Shown in pieces: positions 43,175-52,814 of a stretch of 64,000 bases of DNA. Positions within the stretch are counted from its first letter, which is position 1. Every line of letters starts with the position of its first letter. The position numbers and the translations under genes are program-made. The stretch covers positions 4,350,001-4,414,000 of the forward strand of contig JAULJL010000039.1 of assembly GCA_030761205.1 (NCBI GenBank). The letters are read 5' to 3'. The DNA comes from Fremontodendron californicum. Taxonomy: Eukaryota; Streptophyta; Magnoliopsida; Malvales; Malvaceae. Below the pieces are notes generated by a model. The model ran no database searches. It saw only the letters and a list, made by a program, of their open reading frames with translations, and was not told the origin of the DNA.

Positions 43175-43822
43175 TGTTAGAAAAATAACAGATATAAAAG
43201 ATTTAAATGCTGACTTTGAGGCGTAAGAAACACTTTCCTTAAGGCTTTATAATGCCTCCAGGATACAACAAAGTCATAAACGTTCCAAGCAGAATAGTGA
43301 AAATGGCAGAATAGAAAAGTCTCTTTTATAGACACTGTAAAGTTACATTTGTTAGTAACTTGTCTGTTGGCATAAGTTATGTTCTTACACAACAAATGTC
43401 TGTTGGCTTAGGTTGTGTTCTTACACAACAACTGTTTAGTTAAGTGTTATGTCTTTACATAACAGCATTGTTAAGAAACACAACCATTCACAACCATTCA
43501 ATACAACTGACTTTTAATATAATTTTTTCGATTTAATTAATAAATTAATTTATTCCGAAAATCAAAAAATAAAACAAAAAATCAGCTGTATTAACAATTT
43601 TAAACCCAAGTGCCCCAAGTGCCCATCTTTGACATTAAATAACTAGTAGCCCACTAGGTAAGCCTACTAGGTGAGCCCACTAGGTAAGCCCACTACCACC
43701 TTGGGCTTGTGGCACTTAGTGCAATTGTCTAAGCTAAGAAGAATAGCTTATTATATATTCTTTACTCTTGACTTTTCTAAGTGATATGGGATAGTATCCA
43801 TCAACATTGCAAACTACTAACA
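43175..43822 (-). repeat. 3' LTR of the copia element
   Basis: 648 bp with matching ends TGTTAG...CTAACA. Inside, the phrase tctgttggcataagttatgttcttacac is repeated in variant form at about 43365 and 43399. Followed on the right (upstream on the minus strand) by the polypurine tract. Confidence 0.85.
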
Positions 43823-43838
43823 ATCCCCCATTAGTTTG
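43823..43838 (-). promoter_or_regulatory. Polypurine tract of the copia element
   Basis: The minus strand reads AAACTAATGGGGGAT directly before the LTR start TGTTAGTAG. Purine-rich with a G run, as usual for copia PPTs. Confidence 0.75.
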
Positions 43839-44360
43839 GAATGTTGGTAATTTGATTTAGTAGCCTTTCACACAAATAAATATTATGCATACAAGAAGGT
43901 ATCTCTCGATTTGAACCATCAATTAGCGAATGTATCTTAGAATTTTAATGAAGTTGTTGGTGTCCGCAGATTGAACCACAACTCCTTGTATTAAAATTGA
44001 AGATACAACACACATAATATTTATTCATATTTCTCTCAGAATTTTTTCACCTTTAGCACTAAATGGCCATGTGCTTATCCTGTTCTTAATAAACATTTAC
44101 AAGAGAACCCTTAACTCTTCTTGTTGAAGCGGCACCACTTCTTATGTTTATATAGGTAGAGTTCCTTGAATATCCGCATTGCTTCGGACATTTAAACAAT
44201 AGATATTGAACTCCATTAAGAGTATTAAAGCTCATCCTCTATACGCAATGGACCGCACTAGTCTTCATAAAATTTTTCTTTGGAATGAGTTTTTACTAGT
44301 GCATCACAGACACATAACAATAACTTGTTTTTACCCTTTGAACTTTATAATTAGAGGTTA
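43839..44360 (-). other. 3' untranslated region of the copia element
   Basis: Noncoding on both strands; ends at the pol stop codon (44361). Confidence 0.6.
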
Positions 44361-47169
44361 CTAATTAAAAGTTGGGTTCCCATTATCGGTGTCTAATATT
44401 AAGGGTTTTAAACCCATTCCTTTTGTAGTACTACTTACCAAATCCTTTGGTAATCCTTTAGTTAAGGGATCTGCCAAATTACGGGCAGATTTCACATATG
44501 TTATGGTAATTACCCCATTAGAGATCAGTTCTCTAATATAATCATGTCTTATGCTAATATGTCTAGATTTTCCATTATATATATCATTATATGCTCTAGA
44601 CATTGTTGCTGCACTATCGCAATACAGGGAAATGGCTGGCATTGGTTGTGGCCACAACTCTATATCCAGTAACATATTTCTTAGCCATTCCGCTTCCTTG
44701 CCCGCAGCAGCTAAAGTTATAAATTCAGATTCCATGGTTGAATGAGAGATGCAAGTTTGTTTTTTAGATGCCCAACTAATAGCACCTCCTCCTAGTGTAA
44801 ATATCCAACCTGATGTGGATTTATTATCATTTGCACTAGTTATCCAAGTTGCATCAGAATAACCTTCTAACACTGCAGGGTAATCTGAATAATATAAGCT
44901 AAAACTTTTAGTTCTATTAAGATATCCAAGAACTCTTCCAATGGCTTTCCAATGAATTGTACTAGGTTTACTTGTATATCTTGACAATTTGCAAACTGCA
45001 AATGCTATATCCGGCCTAGTACAATGCATAGCATACATTATACTTCCAATAGCACTAGCATATTCAAGTTGTGCAATTACTTGATCATGATTCTCAATCA
45101 GCTTCATGCTTGAGTCATATGGAGTATTAAAGTCTTTTATATTGAGATATTTAAATTTTGCAACCAATTTCTCAATATAATGACTTTGGTTAAGAACATA
45201 ACCATTACTATGCTTCTTAACTTTAATACCCAAGATTGTATCAACCTCATTTAAGTCTTTCATCTTAAAAACAGAGGTTAGATAACTCTTTGTCTCATTT
45301 ATGCCAACCATATTATTGCTAAAAATAAGCATATCATCGACATAGAGACATATTATTACTCCATATTTTTTGGTGAGTTTTGAGTAAATGCACTTATCAG
45401 CCCCATTATGTCTGAAACCATTTGATAATATGGTTGAGTCAAATTTCTCATGCCATTGCTTAGGGGCTTGCTTTAGTCCGTATAGTGACTTAATTAATTT
45501 ACAAACTTTTTTCTCATTTCCGGGAAGTATAAAACCTTCTGGTTGTTCCATATATACTTCTTCCTTTAAGTCACCATTTAGAAAGGCTGTTTTAACATCC
45601 ATTTGATGTACATGTAACTTGAAAATTGAAGCTAGAGCCATAAGAGCTCTAATGGATGTAATTCTTGCTACCGGAGCATATGTATCAAAATAGTCTATGC
45701 CTTCCTTTTGCTTGAAACCCTTAGCAACTAGTCTTGCCTTAAAGGTTTGTATTGAACCATTAGAATTGTACTTTTTCCTAAACACCCATTTACATCCAAT
45801 AGGTTTTGAACCTATAGGTAAATCAACTAAGACCCATGTATTGTTGGACATTATTGAGTCAATTTCATCATTTACAGCTTCTTTCCAGAAAGCTGCATCT
45901 CTTGAAGTCATTGCTTTAATATAAGTCTTAGGATCTTATTCTACATTTAGAAGCATTGGTGTTTTATTCACTACTTTGGTTCTATTTCCTTCAACTAGGA
46001 AAATTATTGAATCTGGAGAAACACAATCAGAATGTAAAGATTGTTCTTTTCTCATTCTTTGACTTCTTCTTAGCTCAATTGGATCTTTATTATCTTTTCT
46101 TTTCTCACCAATTATAGGAGCCAAGCTCGTTTGTTTCTCATTTTCCTTTTCATAATCAATAGTATTAAAAATAAATTTGTTTTCAAAAAATTCAACATGT
46201 ATATATTCAACAATAACATTGGAACTTAAATCAAGTAATCTATATGCTTTTGAATTTTTAGCATAACCAACAAATATACTTTTAATACCTCTAGGACCTA
46301 ATTTTGTTTTATGAGGTTCAGGTACTTTATAAAAAGCTGCACACCCCCACGCTTTAAAGTAATTTAAACTTGGTTTTCTGCCATTTTTCCATAATTCATA
46401 TGGTGAAACACGTAACTTTTTCAATGGAACTCTATTAGTAATATGACATGCTGTTAATAAAGCTTCTCCCCATAGATTATGAGATAGCTTAGCATTTAAC
46501 AACATGCTATTGACCATATTTACTAATGTTCTATTTTTCCTTTCGGCTAAACCATTCTGTTGGGGTGCATATGGTGCGGTTCTTTGATGAATTATTCCAT
46601 TTTCTTCACAGAACAAAGAAAACGAATCTAGAAAATATTCACCACCTCTATCACTTCGAAGAATTTTAATATTCTTTTCCTTTTGATTTTCAACCATTTA
46701 TTTGAATTCTTTGAATTTCTCAAATGCTTCATCCTTTGTTTTAAGTAAGAAGACATAAGTGAAACGAGAATAATCATCAATAAAAGTTATGAAATACCTT
46801 TTCCCTCCTCTTGTTAACAAACCATTTAATTCACAAATATCAAAATGAATAAGTTCTAATAATTTTGAATTTCTTTCAACTTTTGGAAAAGGTTTCTTAG
46901 TCATTTTTGCTTCCACACATATTTCACATTTATCTTTATTGTCCTTTTGATAAGAAATGTAACCATGCTTAGACATATAATTTAAAGATTGATAATTTAA
47001 ATGACCTAGCCTAGCATGCCATAAAGTAGAAGTATGCTCAACAGTATAAACAGAAGCAACATTTATTTCATTAATACTAAGTTTGAACATACCATCACTA
47101 GAGTAACCTTTCCCAACAAATACAGAATTTTTGGATACTATAACCTTATCAGATTCTAGTACAATCTGA
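44361..47169 (-). pseudogene. pol: Copia pol: integrase (partial), reverse transcriptase and RNase H, two in-frame stops
   Basis: One minus-strand frame from the break at 47169 to the stop at 44361, with in-frame stops at 46698-46700 and 45936-45938. In order: integrase zinc finger (HARLGHLNYQSL, then CEICVEAK) and catalytic core (FITFIDDYSRFTYVFLL, then SDRGGEYF and APQQNGLAERKNRTL with the third acidic residue); linker; reverse transcriptase with LVAKGFKQKEGIDYFDTYAPV, MDVKTAFLNGDL and the active site YVDDMLIF; RNase H with SDATWITSANDNKSTSGWIF and MESEFITLAAAGKEAEWLR. Order INT-RT-RH identifies Ty1/copia. Each stop could come from one substitution; apart from these and the missing N-terminus the frame is well kept, so decay is recent to moderate. 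Confidence 0.9.
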
Positions 47170-48969
47170 TGCACCCAAAAGAGTGTATCTTATTTAACCT
47201 TGCACTAAAAAGATCAATTGTAAGTATAATGATTAGCAAGGGTCGAGTCCTCAGGGATTGGGTTTTAATCTATGAGTTATTAGTTTATAACTTACGTTCA
47301 AAGAAAACAATAAAAGAAAAGGGGTTTTTGAAGCCAGATTTAAACTAAAGTAAATAATAAGAATAAGATGCAAGGCGGTATAACCAGCCAATAAAAATAT
47401 ATATACTAAATTAGGCGGTATAACCAGCCAATAAAAATAAAACAAAGTTAATATACAAATTAGGCGGTATAACCAGCCAATAAAAATAAATATATTTTTA
47501 AAAATAAGCAAACTAGAAAAGTAAGAAAACAAGTAAGTAAGAAGAATCAAATATGAAAAATATGGTTAAGGTTTCATTCTCCACCACTAGACATCATTAA
47601 GAATCAATTTCAGATCTATCAATATCAACCAACTATCAAAGTTAACAACCGTAGATAACAACAAGCTCTGTTATCCCAATCTTTCCTTAGTTTGTCGTTA
47701 AATAGAACAAGCTCTCTATTTAATCTCTAACCATTAAACAACCTAGAATAAGCTCTCTAAATTCAATTTAATGGCAGCTTTATGATGAGAAAGATAGGTT
47801 GGTCTAAGCAACAAACACATAAGCTCGGATTGTTCAACTTAGGTTATGTTCCACTTTGCAATTATTGAAAACTTGACCATAATCATTAATCACAAATTGC
47901 CACTTATGAATAGGAAATCAAGACAATTACACGGATCAAGACTCCTAGACTAGCAATAGATAATTATCAAGATCTATCTAGTTGTACACCTAAATAAATC
48001 AAGACAACATCATGAACAATTCTTGTAGAAGAACATAAGCAACTTTGATAGAAAATTAATGATAGATAGAATCTGAAAATCAATCACAAAACATGTTTAG
48101 GGCTTTGAAATCACCCTTAACCAAATAGAAGTTTAGCCTAGCATAGGCATTATAAACATAAAATTAAATAGAATCTAAGAAGGAAATAAAAGAAAGAAAG
48201 AAGAAGAAGAAAATAAAGAAAAAGAAAACTAGAGAAAGGAAAGAAGAAGAAAACTTAGAGAATTTATTTATTATGGCTAATATCCTACCAATGTACAATA
48301 TATCCCTTACAATCATCCAAGGCCCTTTATTTATACACATTTTGGAGGGCTAAATGACAAGAGACAAGCTTTACAAATTTCAAAGGTAGGTATAATAGGT
48401 GGGTGCATTTTCTAACAATTTTCGTCATACATGACGATTTTGATCAGCCAACTTGATGGTCGATTTTGTCAATTTTGCAGGCCTTATCTGATCACATGGT
48501 CTTCTAGAAAAATTTTAACCTATCAGTTACTGATCCATAGCCGTTGGAATCAGCTCATTTGCTGATGTGGATAAGAAGATATGGGCAAAATACGAAAACA
48601 GGTCAGCACAGACGTCATTGCACATCAGCCAACTTCATGGTCGATTTCACTAGGGAAAACGACTCCGTTTCAAGAAGTGTAAAACATGAAAAAGATAAAT
48701 ATGCCTCTTAGCTTTGCACGGCTACAAATTGAAGCCTTATTGCTTCAGTGAAACTCGAGATATAGCTGATATGGCAAAAGGTGTCGGAACTGGGACTGAA
48801 CTGGATTTACCCTTAATTCTAGTAATCTGAAATCACTCAAAGAAACTTGTGAAAAACACCAAAATACATAAAGATCATAAACACAATTAGACTAAACAAT
48901 AATAACTCGTATTTGACACAAAACAATAATAAAACATAACTAAAAACTATATAATTATACGAGTTATCA
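47170..48969 (-). repeat. 3' LTR of Athila-type element B
   Basis: 1800 bp; minus-strand start TGATAACTCGTATAATTATA at 48969 and end ...GGGTGCA at 47170. The half near 48180-48969 is highly similar to the LTR of element A (1435-2232). The other half differs and includes three copies of the GGCGGTATAACCAGCC minisatellite (47374, 47414, 47463), which in element A lie outside the LTR. Confidence 0.85.
47370..47495. repeat. GGCGGTATAACCAGCC minisatellite inside the LTR, 3 copies
   Basis: Cores at 47374, 47414 and 47463 with AATAAAAATA-type spacers. The last unit, with its left flank aaacaaagttaatatacaaa, is identical to the first unit region of element A (about 478-516), so the tracts are related by descent or recombination. 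Confidence 0.85.
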
Positions 48970-49006
48970 CACCCCCACACTTAGATTGTTGCTAGTCCCT
49001 AGCAAC
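48970..49006 (-). promoter_or_regulatory. Terminal polypurine tract and hairpin of element B
   Basis: The minus strand carries a perfect hairpin GTTGCTAGGGACTAGCAAC (49006-48988), then AATCTAAGTGTGGGGGTG, then the LTR start TGATAAC. Hairpin plus AAGTGTGGGGG is the usual 3' end of the Athila internal region; the purine tract primes plus-strand synthesis. Confidence 0.85.
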
Positions 49007-50459
49007 GACTCAATAAAAATAAAATAAGAAAATCTAATCTAATCCACTTTCGTAGGAAACCACGGTGGCACTTAGCATGTGACACAAGCCTTTAAACCCC
49101 TAGGTGTCCCTAGTGGACGAGTTTAGTCTCGTGAGGGTTTACTAGAACGATACCCACAAACATTGAAAAACTAAAATATAAATAAACTACATATACTAAA
49201 AATATTTACTCCTAATCCTTTCAATACAAATTAGAGACAATCTTTGAACAAGTCTTATAAACTAATCAATAGCTTAAAGAATTTCACAAAAAATCATGCT
49301 TGAATGTAAATTGTTTGAGTTAAGCCAATATTAACATAACATATTTCAATCAAAATAGTGCATATTCAAACTTAATCTCAACTACTCACATGGGATACCC
49401 TCATGATTTTCACTCTTTAAAGTAGTGGTGAAGTGTTTACACTCAATCATGAAAACAGTTCTACCATATTCTTGCTTGTCCACCTATTCTCCACTATTTA
49501 GATCATACAACTTCATGAATCAAGAGGTCTTTAATCAAGGTTGTAATGGGGCCAAGGGGTTTGTAATGTGGTTGAAGAACAAAAGGATAAAGATATCACA
49601 AAAGTTCCAAAGAGTTCATAAAGTTTAGAGACATAAAAAGATCATACAAATAAAACTTCTCAAAACTCTTATAAAGCACATAATAACATAGGCTAAATAT
49701 TCATGTTGAGCCTTTGCATCATTCTAACCAACTTTGTAACATCTTTTTTTTTTTTACTTTAACTAGAAGTTCAAGAGAAGTTTTTTTTTTTTTTTTTTAA
49801 TATGGGAATGTATTTGACAATGATCCCTTTCTTTTTCTCTTGACTTTTTTCTTTCTTTTCCCCCCACACTTATTTCTTGTTTCTAACCCAAATTTTCAAT
49901 AAATCTTCCTTGTCTTTGCAACTTGTCTCAAAACATGCTAATTCATCTTTGGAACAAAGGTAAAGATATAAGTATATTTAGGTTAGGGACAAGTTATGGT
50001 TACCAAAGAGATAGCTTATTCAATGTAGGCTCAAATTGGTTCACTAAGGGTGTGTTCTCTTGGAACATTAATAATGGATGGCTGTTTGGCTCTGGTTATA
50101 ATCCTAATGCCTCTATCATATTCATGTTGTCACATGTATCAATATAGTCTCAAACGGTTTAAAGCAAGTTCTAGAGAATCATGTAATCATAAGAGCACTC
50201 AAGAAAGAAATTAGATTGATTTGTATAATGCATCAATCATTATAGGCTCAAAAACTCACAAGGATGATTATACAAGTCAGATTAAGTCTAAACATGCTTA
50301 TTTCTCAATCAACATATCATATTAACATTGGCTCATAAAAAGGTTGACATCAAGCTCAATTCTCATGAAAATATTCTCACTAATAAATCTGTTTTAGACT
50401 TATGCAATTCATATCTCATCATTGTATTAAAAATGAACTAAAACTCAAAAAAAAAATAA
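49007..50459 (-). other. 3' untranslated region of element B
   Basis: Noncoding. It contains an extra polypurine-like tract (CCCCCCACACTTA on the plus strand, 49860-49872), a long T run (49781-49799) and phrases typical of Athila 3' regions. No credible protein on either strand. Confidence 0.6.
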
Positions 50460-50640
50460 TAATAATAAAGACTCATAAAAAAAATAGTAGACAAAATAAA
50501 AGAAATCCTAAATCATTCCCCCCACACTTAATTCTTACATTGTCCTCAATGTAAGTCTATTAACTCAAATGAAAGAATCATGTGTAAGAGAAAAGAACTA
50601 ATAACATAAGAATAGGAAAAGCTAAGACTCAAAACAAAAC
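50460..50640 (-). repeat. Hairpin/polypurine module, cargo-distal copy
   Basis: Contains the palindrome ACATTGTCCTCAATGT (50537-50552) and CCCCCCACACTTA (50518-50530). Its flanks (atcctaaatcattcccccca, ctattaactcaaatgaaaga, gtaagagaaaagaacta) are also found around 52815-52980, so the two are direct repeats of about 150-180 bp on either side of the cargo genes. Confidence 0.8.
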
Positions 50641-50710
50641 AAACTCATGCAACCTGAATAATCTTAAAATACTAAACAAAAATTAACAAGTAAACATAAA
50701 AAGATTAAAA

Positions 50711-50925
50711 TCAAACTGACAAGGTGTGTCTCAAGTCTCCCTTACTCAGACCTTGTTCAGAATGAATACTTCTAAATTGCTTAAAACACAACAAACTATT
50801 TTTTTTTTTTTGAAAAGAAGAAATCAAACTGACAAGATATGTCTCAAGTCTCCCTTACTCAGACCTTGTTCAGAATGAATACTTCTAAATGGCTTAAAAC
50901 ACAACAAATTTTTTTTTTTTTAAAT
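50711..50925. repeat. Tandem duplication of about 105 bp
   Basis: atcaaactgacaaggtgtgt ... cttaaaacacaacaaactat (50711-50801) is repeated at 50822-50912 with a few differences, each copy ending in a T run. Confidence 0.9.
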
Positions 50926-50944
50926 TAGCAAAATATGTCCCTTA

Positions 50945-50978
50945 CCCCCTACTAAAATATGACATTGTCCCCAATGTC
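50945..50978 (-). repeat. Variant hairpin/polypurine module downstream of the LOG-like ORF
   Basis: Palindrome GACATTGTCCCCAATGTC (50961-50978) next to ACCCCCTACTAAA, a variant of the Athila module. It lies 94 bp after the LOG-like stop codon. Confidence 0.7.
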
Positions 50979-51071
50979 AAATTTTAAAGGTAGAATTTAG
51001 GAGATATTACCTGCAGAGGTTGCTAACCACTTATTATAACTGAGACACAACAAGCAAAATGTTAGATAATG

Positions 51072-51719
51072 TCACAAAGACAAAGTGCAATCCACTCCTT
51101 GCTCGTCCATATCTCTTTTTCTTTTTCCGAGCGTTTGCGAAACAACCGTAGCAGATAAACACTCATAAGCTTGGAGCTTTTTGAGTAAATCTTCAATGGT
51201 TGTAGCAGAAATTATGGTTCTCCTTGCCTCTGAAAACATGAATCCATTATGCACAGCATTATCTAAATATGAAAGCAAATTACTAAAATAACCATTAATA
51301 TTAAGCAAACCAATGGGTTTCTTATTTGTGACCAAAGATGACCAAGAAGCCACGCAAGCTATTTCTTCCAATGTACCCAGACCTCCTGGTAAAGCAATGA
51401 ATGCATCGGCAGAATGGTACATGATTGTTATCCGTTCAGAGACACTCCAGACTTGTATTTCCTTACCCACGGTAGGTCCACAAAAACTTGTGAATAGTTT
51501 TGGCACGATTCCTAGAACTGGACTTCCTCCGGCGTGTGCTGCTGTAGCGACTGCTCCCATTAAACCCGTACTACCGCCTCCATAAATCAAGTGGATCTTT
51601 TGTTGGGCAAGTATTACTCCAACTCTTATGGCTTCATCAGCGAATATGTTATTTTTCCCTGGATAAGCACCTCCAAAGACACAAATTTTTTTAATGCGCT
51701 GGGATGAAGTACTTTCCAT
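51072..51719 (-). CDS. LOG-family cytokinin riboside 5'-monophosphate phosphoribohydrolase-like protein, retrotransposon-borne
   Basis: Family reaction: release of the active cytokinin base from its riboside 5'-monophosphate. 215 aa, matching the usual size of about 210-240 aa. Motifs: Rossmann-type start KICVFGGAYPGK (11-22; most plant LOGs have Cys where G16 stands), YGGGSTGLMG (46-55), an Arg at 96 (family R-K pair reduced to R-I), and the hallmark PGGLGTLEE (111-119), followed by KPIGLLNINGYF (134-145). An extra basic tail GKRKRD (198-203) could be a nuclear signal. There is no intron, whereas plant LOG genes have several, so it likely derives from an mRNA. The start is the ATG after an 11-A run; a TATA-like CTATATATTA lies about 45-55 bp upstream, and TTCTCTTTCAG could be a splice acceptor. 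It sits between element B's NABP-like ORF and its 3' untranslated region, same strand. The frame is intact; activity is unknown. Confidence 0.85.
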   Translation of the reverse strand: MESTSSQRIKKICVFGGAYPGKNNIFADEAIRVGVILAQQKIHLIYGGGSTGLMGAVATAAHAGGSPVLGIVPKLFTSFCGPTVGKEIQVWSVSERITIMYHSADAFIALPGGLGTLEEIACVASWSSLVTNKKPIGLLNINGYFSNLLSYLDNAVHNGFMFSEARRTIISATTIEDLLKKLQAYECLSATVVSQTLGKRKRDMDEQGVDCTLSL

Positions 51720-51762
51720 TTTTTTTTTTTCGAGTGTCTGAAAGAGAATGAGTACATGGTGT

Positions 51763-51771
51763 AATATATAG
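51763..51771 (-). promoter_or_regulatory. TATA-like box upstream of the LOG-like ORF
   Basis: CTATATATTAC on the minus strand, centred about 48 bp before the ATG. The distance would put transcription start shortly before the A-rich leader. It may equally be chance in AT-rich DNA. Confidence 0.35.
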
Positions 51772-51774
51772 AGG

Positions 51775-52085
51775 ACTGAGTAGTGAATCAGACAAGAGTA
51801 ATAATGTCGCCGAAAGTGTATCTGACCTGTCAGAAGAAAATGTTAACCTAACAAAAGATTTTTGCGTGATTTCAGGAAGAAAATCAAAAAGAGAAGAAAA
51901 AATCAACCGTAAAAGACAAAAAAAAAAAAAAAACGAGAATAATTACACAAATCGAACTACACTTAAATTAAACCAAAATAAAGTTATTGCAAATCAAACC
52001 AAAAGCTGAGAAGTCATTTATTGTAGTTGTGATTGTGGCTCACATCTTCCTCTGGTTTTACGTCCAGAAACGGCTTAAACGCCTT
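51775..52085 (-). other. Spacer between the NABP-like and LOG-like ORFs
   Basis: AT-rich with an A run on the plus strand at 51918-51933. No gene. It could hold a promoter or an intron for the LOG-like ORF. Confidence 0.4.
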
Positions 52086-52622
52086 CTATGAGTCGAGGAT
52101 ATGCTTCCCATCCAGTTTTCTTACAAGCTGGCAAACAGGGTCTTTTAACATCAGATTCCCAAGATGTTGCCATTCCCTTTGGAATTGCGGCCATAAATCA
52201 AGAATTTCTCTTTGTACGTCTCCACTAGGATGCGTCTCAAGAGAAAGTTGGATATTACCCAAATTATCCTTACTCAGTCCATCCTTAATGAATTCAATTT
52301 TATCATCTCGATTAGAGGACGGAATCCCAATAGAACGACATTTACCGTTACACGTCCATCGTGCACATTTGTGGCAATTTGAACTCATGCGCTTTGCTCG
52401 TCGCTTCTTTGCAAAAGTGCTTCTACCTGTACCTGGTAAATGCAAAACAGGAAGATATTCATCTTCACGTACCTTGGCTTCAATTATCCAACGTATGTCG
52501 TCAGGAATCCCTTTGTGCATAAGCATTCTTAATCTTTCAAGTCGAACTTGGTAAAGCTTCAGTAAAATATTTCGAGAAAAAGGAGGAAATCGTTTTTGCA
52601 ATCTTGTGAGAATATCATCCAT
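52086..52622 (-). CDS. Small basic Cys4 protein resembling plant RNA-virus nucleic-acid-binding proteins (NABP), retrotransposon-borne
   Basis: 178 aa from ATG 52622. An N-terminal helical part (MDDILTRLQKRFPPFSRNIL) is followed by a basic block GRSTFAKKRRAKR (66-78), a Cys4 knuckle C83-x2-C86-x4-C91-x3-C95, then IGIPSSNRDDKIEFIKDGLS and a C-terminal helical extension with LWPQFQREWQHLGNLML. The GRS-x-(F/Y)-A-(K/R)(K/R)RRA block followed directly by C-x2-C and a hydrophobic IxxG segment is the layout of the Viral_NABP family of carla-, viti- and allexi-type plant viruses. Those bind RNA or DNA, and several suppress RNA silencing. The second half of the knuckle has a shorter loop than in carlaviruses, and the C-terminal extension is extra. 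The upstream frame is open but AT-rich and hydrophobic; I prefer this ATG because TTTTTTTTTCAG|GATG, a good splice acceptor, ends right before it, and a TATATAAAT lies about 50 bp upstream. Function is inferred. Confidence 0.7.
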   Translation of the reverse strand: MDDILTRLQKRFPPFSRNILLKLYQVRLERLRMLMHKGIPDDIRWIIEAKVREDEYLPVLHLPGTGRSTFAKKRRAKRMSSNCHKCARWTCNGKCRSIGIPSSNRDDKIEFIKDGLSKDNLGNIQLSLETHPSGDVQREILDLWPQFQREWQHLGNLMLKDPVCQLVRKLDGKHILDS

Positions 52623-52623
52623 C

Positions 52624-52640
52624 CTGAAAAAAAAATGAAA
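52624..52640 (-). promoter_or_regulatory. Candidate splice acceptor before the NABP-like ORF
   Basis: The minus strand has a long polypyrimidine tract ending TTTTTTTTTCAG one base before GATG... Athila env-like genes have been proposed to be expressed from spliced RNA, so this may be the acceptor for a subgenomic message. Confidence 0.4.
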
Positions 52641-52668
52641 AAAATTGAAAGAGAAATTGGAAGAGAAA

Positions 52669-52677
52669 TTTATATAC
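52669..52677 (-). promoter_or_regulatory. TATA-like box upstream of the NABP-like ORF
   Basis: TATATAAAT on the minus strand, about 50 bp before the ATG at 52622. Together with the similar spacing at the LOG-like ORF it could mean that each cargo gene has its own promoter. Confidence 0.35.
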
Positions 52678-52814
52678 AATATCAGTTTTGTGGGTAGCTG
52701 ATGGAACCGATTTAAATAATCACGGAGTACCGTTATCCGCCATTTAACCGGGGTTAAAACAAAATTATATTTACATCTAGTTATTTTCAAAACAAGGATC
52801 AGAAAGAAAAACAA

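Larger units (their letters stand above)
43175..47169 (-). mobile_element. Ty1/copia retrotransposon, 3' half, truncated by the Athila-type insertion
   Basis: On the minus strand: pol (47169-44361), 3' untranslated region, polypurine tract (43838-43823) and 3' LTR (43822-43175). The 5' LTR, gag and protease are missing; they would lie beyond the right end of the Athila-type element, outside the window. The break is at 47169/47170, inside the integrase region, where an LTR with TG start begins. Confidence 0.88.

Noticed and set aside
42901..43226. Four overlapping frames in the GC-rich segment as genes
   Set aside because: Open frames on both strands are expected in short GC-rich DNA; no domain and no start signal favours one.
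51313..51585. 90-aa plus-strand frame opposite the LOG-like ORF
   Set aside because: Antisense shadow of a gene with clear family motifs.
51072..51719. Interpretation of the LOG-like ORF as an ordinary host gene between two elements
   Set aside because: It has no introns, and Athila modules flank it on both sides between pol and the 3' LTR of one element on the same strand.
52033..52554. 173-aa plus-strand frame opposite the NABP-like ORF
   Set aside because: Antisense shadow; the minus-strand frame has the recognisable motifs and fits the element's orientation.
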